A stretch of 64,000 bases of DNA from Ahrensia sp. (GTDB lineage: Bacteria; Pseudomonadota; Alphaproteobacteria; Rhizobiales; Rhizobiaceae), in the NCBI GenBank assembly GCA_002706335.1, contig PAKZ01000025.1, positions 186,001 to 250,000 of the forward strand, read 5' to 3'. The translations under genes and the position numbers were made by a program. Each line of letters begins with the position of its first letter. Position 1 is the first letter of the stretch. Positions 16,669 through 26,929 of this stretch are shown one piece after another. The notes beneath the pieces were generated by a model. The model did no database searches, was not told the origin of the DNA, and saw nothing but the letters and a program-made list of their open reading frames with translations.

Positions 16669-18753
16669 TTACCGCCCCTCGCGCAGCCATGTCCCCGACA
16701 ACACGAGCAGCAGCAAAGCCAGCCCGAGGAAGCCCGAGAACAGCGAATACCGCGTGACGCCAAGCAATTCGGTTTCGTCGGTGGTGCGCAGGCCGATCCA
16801 GTCATTTCCGGAGGCGACGGCGTTGGCGCGGACGGGCAGGACACTCGGCATGCGTAGCGATCCGGCGGCGTCGACGATACGGCGAATGGAGCCGCCGCTT
16901 GCCTCGGCGGTCGGGGCCAGCAGTTCCATGGTCGAGATCATTGAGCGGAATTCAGGCGCATCGACCGGGCCGGCATGGGCCAGCGTCGAGAACTCGCCCT
17001 GGGTGATCTCGTAGAGGCCGACCTCGTCCGCCTCGATGGTCGCCGAGAAGATGCCGTTGCCATTGTCGGTCAGTTCCACCTCGGATTCGACGCCCGTGGG
17101 CGAGCGCAGCCGGGCCGGGCCGACCGTGTCTTCCATGGTCTGGCGGCGGACGGTGAGCGCCTGGCCGTCGGTCGAAGCGGTCAGCGCCTCTTCCTCCAGT
17201 TCCGGTTCTTTCATCAGCCAGTGCGCGACGCGTCGGTAGAGGCCGACATGCGGGCCGCCGCCCTCGAAGCCGCGCGCCCAGAGCCAGCCCTGGTCGGAAA
17301 GGATCATGCCGACGCGGCCTTCGCCGAAACGGTTGAGAACAAGCAAGGGCTGATCGCCCGGCCCCTGCATGGCGATCACGCCCTCGGGTTGGGTGACGTT
17401 CACCGACCGGAACCAGCGGCCCCAGCTCGGCGGCTCCGCCTGACCGCCTTCCAGATCGCGGGTCACCGGATGGCGGCGGCCGAGATCGGAGATGCGCGGG
17501 AAATAGGCCTCGGCCGTGACGACGCCTGTCGGCTTGGCGGGCAGCGCCGTGACCAGGGGCGTGTTTGCGATGGAGTTCTCGCCTGCGTATTCCGGACCGG
17601 CGGCGACGAGCAACGCGCCGCCCTGACGCACATATTCGGCGATATAGTCGTAGTAGAGCGACGGCAGGACGTTGCGGTACTGGTAGCGGTCGAAAATGAT
17701 CAGGTCGAAATCGTCGATCTTCTCGACGAAGAGCTCGCGCGTCGGGAAGGCGATGAGCGACAATTCGTTGATCGGCGTGCCGTCCTGCTTTTCCGGCGGG
17801 CGCAGGATGGTGAAGTGGACGAGGTCGACCGAAGCGTCGGATTTCAGGAGGTTGCGCCAGGTGCGTTCGCCGGAATGCGGCTCGCCGGAGACGAGCAGGA
17901 CACGCAGATTCTCGCGAATGCCCTGCATCTGCGCGACGGCGCGGTTGTTGGTCGTCGTCAGTTCGCCCGGTAGTTCGTCGACGGCCAGTTCAATGATGTT
18001 CGCGCCGGCGCGGTCGAGAGTGAGATCGAGCGGGGTCTCGACGCCGGGGATCGCTGTGTCGGTTGCGACGAGTTCGCCGTTCAGAAAAACCTGGACGCTG
18101 ACCGCGCCCGCGTCGCCGTCGCGACCGACATCGACGACATGATAGGTCATCGGGACGGGCTGGCCGGTGATCGAGAAGCGCGGGGCCTGGACGAATTCGA
18201 TCTTGCGGTCGAATTCATCGGGTCGGCCGTCATTGAGGACATGCAGCGGTACGCCGGGCGGCAGGCCGTTCTCGTCGGCGGGCGCGTCGTGGACCTGGCC
18301 GTCGGTGATCATGCCCGCGCCGCCGAGCCGCGACGGGGGCACATCGCGGATGGCCGTGTTGAGCGCCTCGAACAGGCGCGTCTCGGTCTGCGCGCCGGCT
18401 GCTTCGACAGCGCCGGCTTCGACCTCGCGCACCTCGAATTGCGGGAAGCGGGAAAGCCGGTCCCGCAGGGCTTCCAGCGCGGCGTCGGCGGTCTCGGTCC
18501 GGCCGCCGATATTCTGGCTCTGCGAGCGGTCGACGATGACGGGAACGACGGTCGAGAGCGGCGCGCGTTCCTCTTCATTGATCACCGGATTGGCAATGGC
18601 GAGCGCGAGGGCCGCGGCCGCACCGGCGCGCACGACCGCGCCGCGGGTGCGCGACACGACGGCCCATGCGATCAGCGCTATCGCGGGCAGGCAGACGAGA
18701 GCAAGCAGCCACCATGCGGTGAGCGGAGCGAAATCAACCGAGAAACTGACCAT
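16669..18753 (-). CDS. Large membrane protein with VWA/amidotransferase-like periplasmic domain
   Basis: 694 residues, last gene of the MoxR operon. Two N-terminal helices (WWLLALVCLPAIALIAWAVV; VRAGAAAALALAIANPVI) and one C-terminal helix (SLFSGFLGLALLLLVLSGTW) bracket a periplasmic domain. That domain starts like a von Willebrand A region (VVPVIVDRSQSQN, a degenerate MIDAS D-x-S-x-S) and includes an amidotransferase-like fold (LRVLLVSGEPHSGER, YVRQGGALLVAAGPEYAG). Such proteins occur only beside MoxR-DUF58-BatA genes in alphaproteobacteria. It is probably a partner of the DUF4159 protein, whose stop is three bases before this start. The function is unknown. Confidence 0.8.
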   Translation of the reverse strand: MVSFSVDFAPLTAWWLLALVCLPAIALIAWAVVSRTRGAVVRAGAAAALALAIANPVINEEERAPLSTVVPVIVDRSQSQNIGGRTETADAALEALRDRLSRFPQFEVREVEAGAVEAAGAQTETRLFEALNTAIRDVPPSRLGGAGMITDGQVHDAPADENGLPPGVPLHVLNDGRPDEFDRKIEFVQAPRFSITGQPVPMTYHVVDVGRDGDAGAVSVQVFLNGELVATDTAIPGVETPLDLTLDRAGANIIELAVDELPGELTTTNNRAVAQMQGIRENLRVLLVSGEPHSGERTWRNLLKSDASVDLVHFTILRPPEKQDGTPINELSLIAFPTRELFVEKIDDFDLIIFDRYQYRNVLPSLYYDYIAEYVRQGGALLVAAGPEYAGENSIANTPLVTALPAKPTGVVTAEAYFPRISDLGRRHPVTRDLEGGQAEPPSWGRWFRSVNVTQPEGVIAMQGPGDQPLLVLNRFGEGRVGMILSDQGWLWARGFEGGGPHVGLYRRVAHWLMKEPELEEEALTASTDGQALTVRRQTMEDTVGPARLRSPTGVESEVELTDNGNGIFSATIEADEVGLYEITQGEFSTLAHAGPVDAPEFRSMISTMELLAPTAEASGGSIRRIVDAAGSLRMPSVLPVRANAVASGNDWIGLRTTDETELLGVTRYSLFSGFLGLALLLLVLSGTWLREGR

Positions 18754-18756
18754 CGT

Positions 18757-21612
18757 CTATTGTCCCAGCCGTTCGAGCAGCGCCGGCACGTGCACCTGGT
18801 CTGCCTTGTAGTTGCCGGTGAGCATATACATCATGATGTTCACTCCGGCGCGGAAGGCGTAGATGCGCTGGAGCGGGTCCGCCGACATGGTCGGGTAGAT
18901 CGGCCGGCCGCTTTCGTCGAGCGCCCAGGCGGCGGCGAGATCGTTGCCGGTGATCATGATCGGCGTAACGCCGTCGCCGGAGCGGACCGGGCGTCCTTCG
19001 GCCTCGTCGCTGGTGACGGAAGCCTCGACCCAGAGTGGCGAGCCGTCATAGCGGCCGGGGAAATGATCGAGAATGTAGAAGGCCTTGGTCAGCACATGAT
19101 CCGGCGGGACCGGTTCCAGCGGCGGGATGTTGAGGCCGCTCAGAATGTCGCGCAGGCGCTGGTTCTCGGGCGAGGCGGCAGCGCCGGTAAAGGATGTCGT
19201 CAACTGGTCGCGCGTATCGAACAGCACCGTGCCGCCATTCTGCATGAAGGCGTCGAGGCGCGAGATGGCCGCGTCGCTCGGCATCGGCATCGCGGTGTCG
19301 ATCGGGAAATAGATCAGCGGGTAGAAGGCGAGTTCGTCGTTTTCAAGATCGAGGCCGACCGGCTCGGCCGGTTCCAGCGCGGTGCGGCTCTGCAAATAAC
19401 GCGTCAGGCCCCATAGGCCGGCGGCTGTGACGTCGTCGGTGCTCTCGTTGCCGGTGATCACATAGGCGAGGCGGGTGGTCTCCAGCAGTTCGATGATCTC
19501 GTCGTCGCCGGGGCGCTCGTCCGACTGCGCGTCCTGCGCGAGACCGGGCGTCGCCCACAGGAGGACAGCGCCGAGCGCGACGAGAGCGAGCGCGGCCGAG
19601 ACCGTGCCCGCTGCGCGGGCGCCGACGCGGTTCCTGCCGAACAGGGCGAGTCGGCCGTTGATCCAGAGGACTGCGAGCGTGTCGAGTGCCAGCAAGGCGA
19701 GCGCGAGCAGGAAGAGCGGGCCGCGCAGATCACTTTCCTCGCCGCGCTCGTAGCCGAACGCGGAGCTCGCCGCGGCGAAGGCGGGGCGGCCAAGCGGCGT
19801 CAGCGTGTCGTCTTCGCTCAGCACGTTGCGGGCGACGAAACCGTCGGCGGCGCCGTACAGACCGGCGGGATGTACGTAGCTGGCCGGCGCGCTGGAGGTG
19901 GCGGCGTCGAGAGGGCGGACATGGCTCGGCGGCGTGGTCAGTTCGCCATTGGCCGTCAGGATGCGATAGGGCGGTAAAGCTTCGGCGGTGACGGAGGAAT
20001 TGCCGGGCTGCAGCGCGCCGGTGTTGCGCGAGAGATTTGTGATTCGGCGCAGCATCTCGACGAAGGAGCCGGAGATCGGCAGGTTCGACCATGTCGCCTC
20101 GGCGGTGACGTGGAACAGGACGATGGCGCCCTTGCCGCGGCTGTCGCCTGTGACGAGCGGCGTGCCGTCGGCGAGATTGGCCCAGGTATGGGCGGCCAGT
20201 TCAAGATCGGGTTCGGCCAGGACCTGCCGGTTGACGGAGACCTCGCGCGGTGCATCGAGGCCGCTGAACGGACCGGTCTCGGGGAAGGGCGCGACCGGTT
20301 GCGGCTCGGTCCATGACAGCGAACCCCCGAGCGTGCGTTCACCGAGGCGCAGATCGACCGGGAGCAGCGGATCGTCGCTTGCGGTCGCGGCCATGCGTGG
20401 GCCGGCGAAGCGCACCAGCGTGCCGCCTTCCTCCACCCATTCGGCCAGTTGGTCGGAGGCTTCGTCGGGCAGGACGCCTATATCGGCCATGACGATCATC
20501 GCCGGTCCCTGCGCGATAAGCGCCGGAATATCGACCGACAGGTCGCCCGACTGGCCCTCGATGAGATCGGCATAGGGGGCAAGCGCGCGCTGGATGTAAA
20601 AGAGCGGCGACAGCAGGGGCTGATCGAGATCGCCGGCCTGTCCGGTCAGCAGGCCAACGCGACGGCGGCGGGTGTTCTCGTCGACGAGCCAGACGCCGCC
20701 GGCCTGTTGCTGGCCATCGATGCGCAGGGTGGCGAAGTCGTTTCTGAGTTCGAAGGGCACGTCGAAGCTGGCGGTGGTCTCGGCGCTGCCGTCCTCGAAA
20801 AGCGCGGTGGATTCGGCCAGCAGGCGGCCTTTTTCGTCATAGGCGGAGACGGAAACAGGATCGGCGCCGGTGGCGAGGCCTTCGGGGCCGCGGACATGGA
20901 CATCGAAGCTGGTCGGCGTGTTGTCGATGCCGCGAATGGCGCGCAGCGCGGATATGCCACCGTCGAACAGCAGGACCTCGTTCAGATCCATCGCGTTTAT
21001 TGCGGAAACCGTTTCGTCGTCGGGGCCGGCGGCAAGGCCGTCGGAGAGCCAGGCGAGCGAGGCGGGCGGCTGGTCGGCGAGCGCTTCGGAAAGCCGGTTC
21101 AGGGCGGCGACGCGGTCCGGCTTGGCCGCGACCGGCGTCGAGGCGGCGAGAACGGGCAGCAGATCGGCGGGCTTCGCCAGCGCCACATCGGCATTGTCGG
21201 GCGCGACGGTGAAGGCGAGCGCCACGGCCCGGCCTGCGTCCTCGGCCTTTTCCACCAGCTGCGTCGCCGTGGCGATGCGGTCTGTCCAATCTGCGCCAGT
21301 CGACCAGCTATTGTCGACGAGCAGGGCCAGAGGTCCGTCACCGCTGGAGACATCGGCAACCGGATTAAGCACCGGCCGGGCAAGCGCCAGGATGATCAGC
21401 GTCGCCATCAGCAGGCGCAGGACAGTGAGCCACCACGGGCTGCGGGCCGGCGTTTCCTCATGCTTCATCACCTTGGCGAGCAGGCGCAGCGGCGGGAAGA
21501 CCTCGGTGCGCGGTTTCGGCGGTGTCAGCCGCAAGAGCCACCATATCGCCGGTAGGGCCAGCAGGCCGAAGAGAATGGCGGGCGCTGCGAAGGTGAGGGG
21601 CAAACCGAACAT
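18757..21612 (-). CDS. BatA/DUF4159 membrane protein with VWA-like domain
   Basis: 951 residues. It begins with the BatA N-terminal module: helix LPLTFAAPAILFGLLALPAI, FPPLRLLAKVMKHEETPARS, helix RLLMATLIILALARPVLNPV, then a MIDAS-like LLVDNSWSTGADW. An amidotransferase-like part follows (AEWVEEGGTLVRFAGPRMAA), two more helices near 650 and 680, and the C-terminal DUF4159 domain (RLAYVITGNESTDDV; LIYFPIDTAMPMPSDAAISR; GGTVLFDTRDQLTT). BatA proteins are linked to aerotolerance in Bacteroides, but the alphaproteobacterial operon has no proven role. Its start touches the DUF58 stop by one base. Confidence 0.88.
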   Translation of the reverse strand: MFGLPLTFAAPAILFGLLALPAIWWLLRLTPPKPRTEVFPPLRLLAKVMKHEETPARSPWWLTVLRLLMATLIILALARPVLNPVADVSSGDGPLALLVDNSWSTGADWTDRIATATQLVEKAEDAGRAVALAFTVAPDNADVALAKPADLLPVLAASTPVAAKPDRVAALNRLSEALADQPPASLAWLSDGLAAGPDDETVSAINAMDLNEVLLFDGGISALRAIRGIDNTPTSFDVHVRGPEGLATGADPVSVSAYDEKGRLLAESTALFEDGSAETTASFDVPFELRNDFATLRIDGQQQAGGVWLVDENTRRRRVGLLTGQAGDLDQPLLSPLFYIQRALAPYADLIEGQSGDLSVDIPALIAQGPAMIVMADIGVLPDEASDQLAEWVEEGGTLVRFAGPRMAATASDDPLLPVDLRLGERTLGGSLSWTEPQPVAPFPETGPFSGLDAPREVSVNRQVLAEPDLELAAHTWANLADGTPLVTGDSRGKGAIVLFHVTAEATWSNLPISGSFVEMLRRITNLSRNTGALQPGNSSVTAEALPPYRILTANGELTTPPSHVRPLDAATSSAPASYVHPAGLYGAADGFVARNVLSEDDTLTPLGRPAFAAASSAFGYERGEESDLRGPLFLLALALLALDTLAVLWINGRLALFGRNRVGARAAGTVSAALALVALGAVLLWATPGLAQDAQSDERPGDDEIIELLETTRLAYVITGNESTDDVTAAGLWGLTRYLQSRTALEPAEPVGLDLENDELAFYPLIYFPIDTAMPMPSDAAISRLDAFMQNGGTVLFDTRDQLTTSFTGAAASPENQRLRDILSGLNIPPLEPVPPDHVLTKAFYILDHFPGRYDGSPLWVEASVTSDEAEGRPVRSGDGVTPIMITGNDLAAAWALDESGRPIYPTMSADPLQRIYAFRAGVNIMMYMLTGNYKADQVHVPALLERLGQ

Positions 21613-22538
21613 CAGGCCGCCCCACGTGCCGGCGCGGCGCCCGGTTGCCCGGTCAGGCGGCCATGCAGGGCGACCAGCGCCTCGGAGGCGAGGCGGTCGG
21701 TGCGGTTGGTTGCGTAGCTCCAGTCGAGCCGGCGGGCGTAGTCGCGCAGCGCCTCACGGCGGGCATGGTAGATCGTCTTGTAGGCCTCGCCCCAGTTCTC
21801 GGCGCGGCCGGCGGTCAGGCGCACGCCGGTTTCCGGATCCTCGAATTCAGTGCGCCCGGCATAGGGGAAGACCTCCTCGGCGGGATCGGCGACTTCGAGC
21901 AGATGCATGCGCGTGCCGCGCTTGGCGATGGAATCGAGGAAGGCAAGCGTCTCCTCCGGCGGATCGAGGAAATCGCTGACGAGCACGACGTCCGAGTGGC
22001 GCTGGACCATGTCGAGGCGCGGCTTTTCGGGCAGGGTCAGGGCGTGCGGGCTGGCGAGCGCCATGGCGAGGCGTTCCGCTCCATTGCGCGCCGCGACCGG
22101 CTTCAAAAGGCCCGGATAGCCGATGCGTTCGCCTGAGCGCGAAAGGAGTTCGGCCAGCGCCAGCGTGAGGACGAGTGCGCGCGATTCCTTCGAGACGGCT
22201 GCGGTGCGCGACTTGAACAGCATGGACTGGCTCGGATCTGCCCACAGCCAGACGGTGTGGGCGGCTTCCCACTCCATGTCGCGGACATAGGTGTGGTCGT
22301 CGCGCGCCGAGCGCCGCCAGTCGATCTTCGCCAGCGTTTCGCCGGCGACATAGGGGCGGAACTGCCAGAAGGTCTCGCCGATGCCGCGCTTGCGGCGGCC
22401 GTGCCAGCCGGCGATGACGGTGGAGACGATGCGCCGCGCCTCGATCAGCAGGTCGGGCACGAGCGCGGCGCGCAGGCGCGCGCGTGCCAGTGCATCAGTG
22501 CGATCTTCAGGTGTATGGCGCGCGCCGACTGTTGCCAT
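21612..22538 (-). CDS. DUF58 domain protein
   Basis: 308 residues from ATG at 22536-22538, chosen because the longer frame (to 22577) would overlap the end of moxR by 35 bases. The DUF58 signature is plain: GIGETFWQFRPYVAGETLAK then IDWRRSARDDHTYVRDMEWE, followed by VWA-like strands WLWADPSQSMLF and VVLVSDFLDPPEETLAF. DUF58 proteins are thought to be cytosolic substrates or adaptors of MoxR AAA+ ATPases. It sits between moxR (four-base gap) and the BatA/DUF4159 gene. Confidence 0.92.
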   Translation of the reverse strand: MATVGARHTPEDRTDALARARLRAALVPDLLIEARRIVSTVIAGWHGRRKRGIGETFWQFRPYVAGETLAKIDWRRSARDDHTYVRDMEWEAAHTVWLWADPSQSMLFKSRTAAVSKESRALVLTLALAELLSRSGERIGYPGLLKPVAARNGAERLAMALASPHALTLPEKPRLDMVQRHSDVVLVSDFLDPPEETLAFLDSIAKRGTRMHLLEVADPAEEVFPYAGRTEFEDPETGVRLTAGRAENWGEAYKTIYHARREALRDYARRLDWSYATNRTDRLASEALVALHGRLTGQPGAAPARGAA

Positions 22539-22542
22539 TCGG

Positions 22543-23556
<1,014 letters not shown>

Positions 23557-23669
23557 GGGCGTCTCCAATATGTGTGCCGATTTTAAAGTAATTCAGCTGG
23601 GGGTGCTGACAAGCCGCCGGTGACTGACTAATTCGTGAGGGAACGGGTTTATCCACGCCGATTTTCAAC

Positions 23670-24308
23670 ATGATGAAGAAAACGACAAAATCAGGCGAGG
23701 AAAAGGCGGCAGCCTCGGCGCCAGGAGATATCGCTGGACTGCAGGCGCTTTTGTCGCGGGCGACACAGGGCGGCAAGGGATTGCCGCCGGTGGACAAGTG
23801 GAATCCGCCCGACTGCGGCGCCATCGACATGCGCATCCGCGCCGACGGGACATGGTTCTATCTCGGCACGCCGATCGGCCGGATGCCATTGGTCCGGCTG
23901 TTCTCGACCGTATTGCGAAAGGACGAGGACGGCAAAACCTATCTCGTTACGCCTGTCGAGAAGATAGAGATCGAGGTGGAGGACGCGCCGTTCCTCGCAG
24001 TGGAGATGCATGTCGACAATCGCGGACCGGACCAGGTGCTGACGTTTCGCACCAATGTCGGGGACGTGATCGAGGCCGGGCCGGAGCATGCGCTGCGCTT
24101 CGAGCAGGAAGAAGGTAGCGACGGGCTGAAGCCCTACCTTCACGTGCGCGGGCGGCTGGAAGCCCTCGTAACGCGGGCGCTGATGTACGACCTCGTGGAA
24201 CTGGGCGAAACGCTCATGGTCGACGGACGGGAAGTCTTCGCGGTGCGTTCCGGCGGGACGGTGTTCTCCGTGATGCCGACGGACGAGCTGGAAAGGTCCG
24301 TCACGTGA
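23670..24308 (+). CDS. DUF1285 domain protein
   Basis: 212 residues. The DUF1285 core is clear: PPVDKWNPPDCGAIDMRIRA, DGTWFYLGTPIGRMPLVRLF, then a paired beta domain YLVTPVEKIEIEVEDAPFLA and VRGRLEALVTRALMYDLVEL. The function is unknown; the structure is two small beta-rich domains. It diverges from moxR and its stop overlaps the next start (GTGA at 24305-24308), so it forms a coupled unit with the NUDIX and CCA-adding enzyme genes. Confidence 0.92.
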   Translation: MMKKTTKSGEEKAAASAPGDIAGLQALLSRATQGGKGLPPVDKWNPPDCGAIDMRIRADGTWFYLGTPIGRMPLVRLFSTVLRKDEDGKTYLVTPVEKIEIEVEDAPFLAVEMHVDNRGPDQVLTFRTNVGDVIEAGPEHALRFEQEEGSDGLKPYLHVRGRLEALVTRALMYDLVELGETLMVDGREVFAVRSGGTVFSVMPTDELERSVT

Positions 24309-24949
24309 CGGCGGCGGGAACGGCGGTCGCAGGCGACATTTTCACCGCAGAGGATTTCCGCGTCCGCGCTTTGACGCGCAGCTGGCATCCTGAGGCCGAC
24401 GAGTTCGGCGACTATCATCTCAATCCCGACGTGACCGAGGATTTGCGGGCGATGACGCTGCACGATGCCGCGGTGCTGGTGCCGGTTATCGACCGACCCG
24501 GCCAGCCCTCGGTGCTGCTGACCCAGCGCACCATGAAATTGCGCACGCATTCCGGACAGGTCGCCTTTCCCGGCGGCCGTATCGATCCCGAGGACGGTAC
24601 TGCGGAGATCGCAGCCATTCGCGAATGCGGCGAGGAGACGGGGATCGGGCCGGAGCATATCGAGATCGTCGGACGCTTGCCGGACTATATCGCGGGTTCG
24701 GGCTTCCGGATTTCGCCGGTGCTCTCGGTGGTTAAACCCGATTTCGAGATCCGGCCCAATCCGGCCGAGGTGGATGCGGTGTTCGAGGTGCCGCTGTCCT
24801 TCCTGATGGACGAAGCCAATCACGGGCGCGGCAGCCGCGTCGTTTCGGGCCATGTGCGCAACTATTTCGAGATGCCCTATGGCGACTGGTATATCTGGGG
24901 CGTCACGGCGGGGATCATCCGCCTGATGTATGAAAGGCTCTATTCTTGA
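24305..24949 (+). CDS. NUDIX hydrolase, CoA pyrophosphatase-like
   Basis: 214 residues, GTG start overlapping the previous stop. The UPF0035/NudL signature LLTQRTMKLRTHSGQVAFPG is followed by the NUDIX box GGRIDPEDGTAEIAAIRECG and EETGIG, with intact R-E-x-x-E-E-x-G apart from Cys in the R-E-C-G turn. NudL-type enzymes split CoA and its derivatives into 3',5'-ADP and 4'-phosphopantetheine. It lies in the DUF1285-NUDIX-cca run, an order common in this bacterial order. Confidence 0.92.
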   Translation: MTAAGTAVAGDIFTAEDFRVRALTRSWHPEADEFGDYHLNPDVTEDLRAMTLHDAAVLVPVIDRPGQPSVLLTQRTMKLRTHSGQVAFPGGRIDPEDGTAEIAAIRECGEETGIGPEHIEIVGRLPDYIAGSGFRISPVLSVVKPDFEIRPNPAEVDAVFEVPLSFLMDEANHGRGSRVVSGHVRNYFEMPYGDWYIWGVTAGIIRLMYERLYS

Positions 24950-26202
24950 GCGTTGGGAAAATCGAGGCGGATTGGCTGCGCGACGAGCGACTGCAGTCGA
25001 TCCTTGGGGTCCTGGCCGCCGATGGCGAGGAGGCGCGGGTCGTCGGCGGGGCGGTGCGCACCCATCTGTTCGGCGAGCCGATCGGCGATGTCGATATCGC
25101 GACGACCTGCCCGCCCGAGGAAACGGTGCGACGCGCCGAGGCAGCCGGCATGAAGACGGTTCCGAGCGGCATCGAGCATGGCACGGTGATCATCGTCGCG
25201 GGGCATCAGGGTTTCGAGACGACGACATTGCGCGAGGATGTCGAGACGGATGGTCGGCGCGCAAAGGTGCGCTTCGGGCGCGACTGGGAGGCGGATGCCA
25301 GACGGCGGGATTTCACTGTCAATGCGCTCTATTGCGAGGCAGACGGCACAATTGTCGACCATGTCGGCGGGCTGGCCGATATCGAGGCTCGCGCGATCCG
25401 TTTCATCGGCGAGCCGGAGGAGCGCATTCGCGAGGACTATCTGCGCATCCTGCGTTTCTTTCGCTTCTTTGCTTGGTACGGGACCGGACGGCCGGACACG
25501 CACGGGCTGCTCGCCTGCACGCGGCTGAAGGACGGGCTGTCCGGCCTTTCGGCGGAGCGGATATGGACCGAGATGCGGCGGCTGCTGGAAGCGCCGGACC
25601 CGTCACGTGCGATCCTGTGGATGCGTCAGGCCGGCGTACTGACGCGGGTTCTGCCGGAATCGGAGAAATGGGGCATCGACGCGATGCGCCCGCTGATCGA
25701 CGCCGAAAGGGCGTTCAAATGGCAACCGCAGGCGCTGTTGCGACTGGCCGCGATCATCCCGCATATGCCGGATCGCGCTGCCGCCGTCGCCGAACGGTGG
25801 AAACTCTCCAATGCCGAACGCGACCGGCTGATCGACTGGGCCGAAGCGCCCGACGTCAAGCCGGACCTGTCGGAAGCGGCTTTCGCCAAGCTTCTCTACC
25901 GGTCGAAGCCGCATGCGGTGCAGGACCGCGTCAGGCTGGCGCTCGCGTCCGCGCGGGCCAAGGCGAACGACAATCCAGAATGGCTGGAGGCCGTCGCCAA
26001 CTATGCGCGGCTGACGCGCTTTGCCGAAAGCTGGAAAAAGCCGAAATTCCCGCTCGCGGGCGCCGACATGATCGATGCCGGCTTTTCGCAGGGCCCACGA
26101 ATGGGGCAGGCCCTGCGCGATCTGGAGGAGCGCTGGATCGAGAGCGGATTCCGCCTCGACCGCGACACGCTTCTCGACGAGGCCAAAAGCCTGTCAGGAT
26201 GA
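24946..26202 (+). CDS. cca: CCA tRNA nucleotidyltransferase (class II poly(A)-polymerase-like)
   Basis: 418 residues. It adds or repairs the 3' CCA of tRNA using CTP and ATP. The nucleotidyltransferase head shows RVVGGAVRTHLFGEPIGDVD with the G-G-x-V-R motif and D-V-D catalytic pair, then RRDFTVNALYCEADGTIVDH and the flexible-loop / base-selection helix EERIREDYLRILRFFRFFAW. The only workable start is TTG at 24946, which overlaps the NUDIX stop and gives MSVGKIEADWL. The 3' end overlaps the minus-strand DUF1059 gene by nine bases. Confidence 0.95.
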   Translation: MSVGKIEADWLRDERLQSILGVLAADGEEARVVGGAVRTHLFGEPIGDVDIATTCPPEETVRRAEAAGMKTVPSGIEHGTVIIVAGHQGFETTTLREDVETDGRRAKVRFGRDWEADARRRDFTVNALYCEADGTIVDHVGGLADIEARAIRFIGEPEERIREDYLRILRFFRFFAWYGTGRPDTHGLLACTRLKDGLSGLSAERIWTEMRRLLEAPDPSRAILWMRQAGVLTRVLPESEKWGIDAMRPLIDAERAFKWQPQALLRLAAIIPHMPDRAAAVAERWKLSNAERDRLIDWAEAPDVKPDLSEAAFAKLLYRSKPHAVQDRVRLALASARAKANDNPEWLEAVANYARLTRFAESWKKPKFPLAGADMIDAGFSQGPRMGQALRDLEERWIESGFRLDRDTLLDEAKSLSG

Positions 26203-26373
26203 CGCTTCGGCTTCCTTTATCCGCGACTTGATCTGCTCGACCGTCGATTCGCGAACGGCGACGCCCTCATGGGCGGTGCGCATATGTTCAGATGCGCGGC
26301 GGACGATTTCGGCCTCTTCCTCGGCATGGGTCTGCCAGGAACAGCCGGGAACAATGCATTCGTACTGTTTCAT
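26194..26373 (-). CDS. DUF1059 small protein
   Basis: 59 residues, below the usual ORF cut-off. It starts at ATG 26371-26373 with AGGAGGAAATACC upstream on the minus strand. The sequence begins MKQYECIVPGCSWQTHAEEE and then has SEHMRTAHEG, matching DUF1059: a C-x4-C / H-x4-H arrangement that may bind zinc like a degenerate zinc finger. The function is unknown. It lies downstream of MOSC and hemF on the same strand with 30 bases between it and the MOSC stop. Confidence 0.88.
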   Translation of the reverse strand: MKQYECIVPGCSWQTHAEEEAEIVRRASEHMRTAHEGVAVRESTVEQIKSRIKEAEASS

Positions 26374-26403
26374 GGTATTTCCTCCTCTGCGAGTTCGTTT
26401 TTC

Positions 26404-26916
26404 CTAACCCGGAAAATTGTCGTCTTTGTGCCGGGCGTCCGCATTGTCCGATGTCAATGCGTCGCCGAGCGCGACGGTTCCCGGTTCGACGACCTCTGCG
26501 GTGATGCCGCCATGGCCGCGCATGGCGTTGTAACCGCCCGGCCCGAGGATTTGTTCCATGCGGCTGCAGGGCGCGCAGAGGCCGGTGCCGCGCAGCAGGG
26601 CCGAGCCGATCCTGAAAGTGCCGTTGCGCAAAGCGATCAGGTTGATGCCGCTGACGACGATGTTGCGGCGGAGGAGGGCCGGATCGAGCGCTTCCAGGCC
26701 GGCAAGGGAGGCAATGGCCGGCAGGTGCTCGGCCTGGATCAGCGTGACGGCGCGCTTGCCGGGCCGATTGCGGTGATCGCCTGCAAGGCCGTTTGACGTG
26801 ATTTCGACCGGGGAGACGGAAACCAACGGCGATTTGCGCTCGGGACGGATGCCGATCCACGTGACCGTCCCCGAACGGGGAAAGCGTGCCGTGAGTTCGG
26901 CGATCGTATCGGTCAC
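26404..26916 (-). CDS. MOSC domain sulfurase-like protein
   Basis: 170 residues. The MOSC beta-barrel is recognised by TWIGIRPERKSPLVSVSPVE, AGDHRNRPGKRAVTLIQAEH, LRRNIVVSGINLIALRNGTF and the conserved cysteine loop GTGLCAPCSRMEQILGPGGY. MOSC proteins carry activated sulfur or act in molybdenum-cofactor-dependent reduction (YiiM/MOCS3-like). It is 13 bases downstream of hemF on the same strand. Confidence 0.9.
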   Translation of the reverse strand: MTDTIAELTARFPRSGTVTWIGIRPERKSPLVSVSPVEITSNGLAGDHRNRPGKRAVTLIQAEHLPAIASLAGLEALDPALLRRNIVVSGINLIALRNGTFRIGSALLRGTGLCAPCSRMEQILGPGGYNAMRGHGGITAEVVEPGTVALGDALTSDNADARHKDDNFPG

Positions 26917-26929
26917 GGCTTTCGGCCGC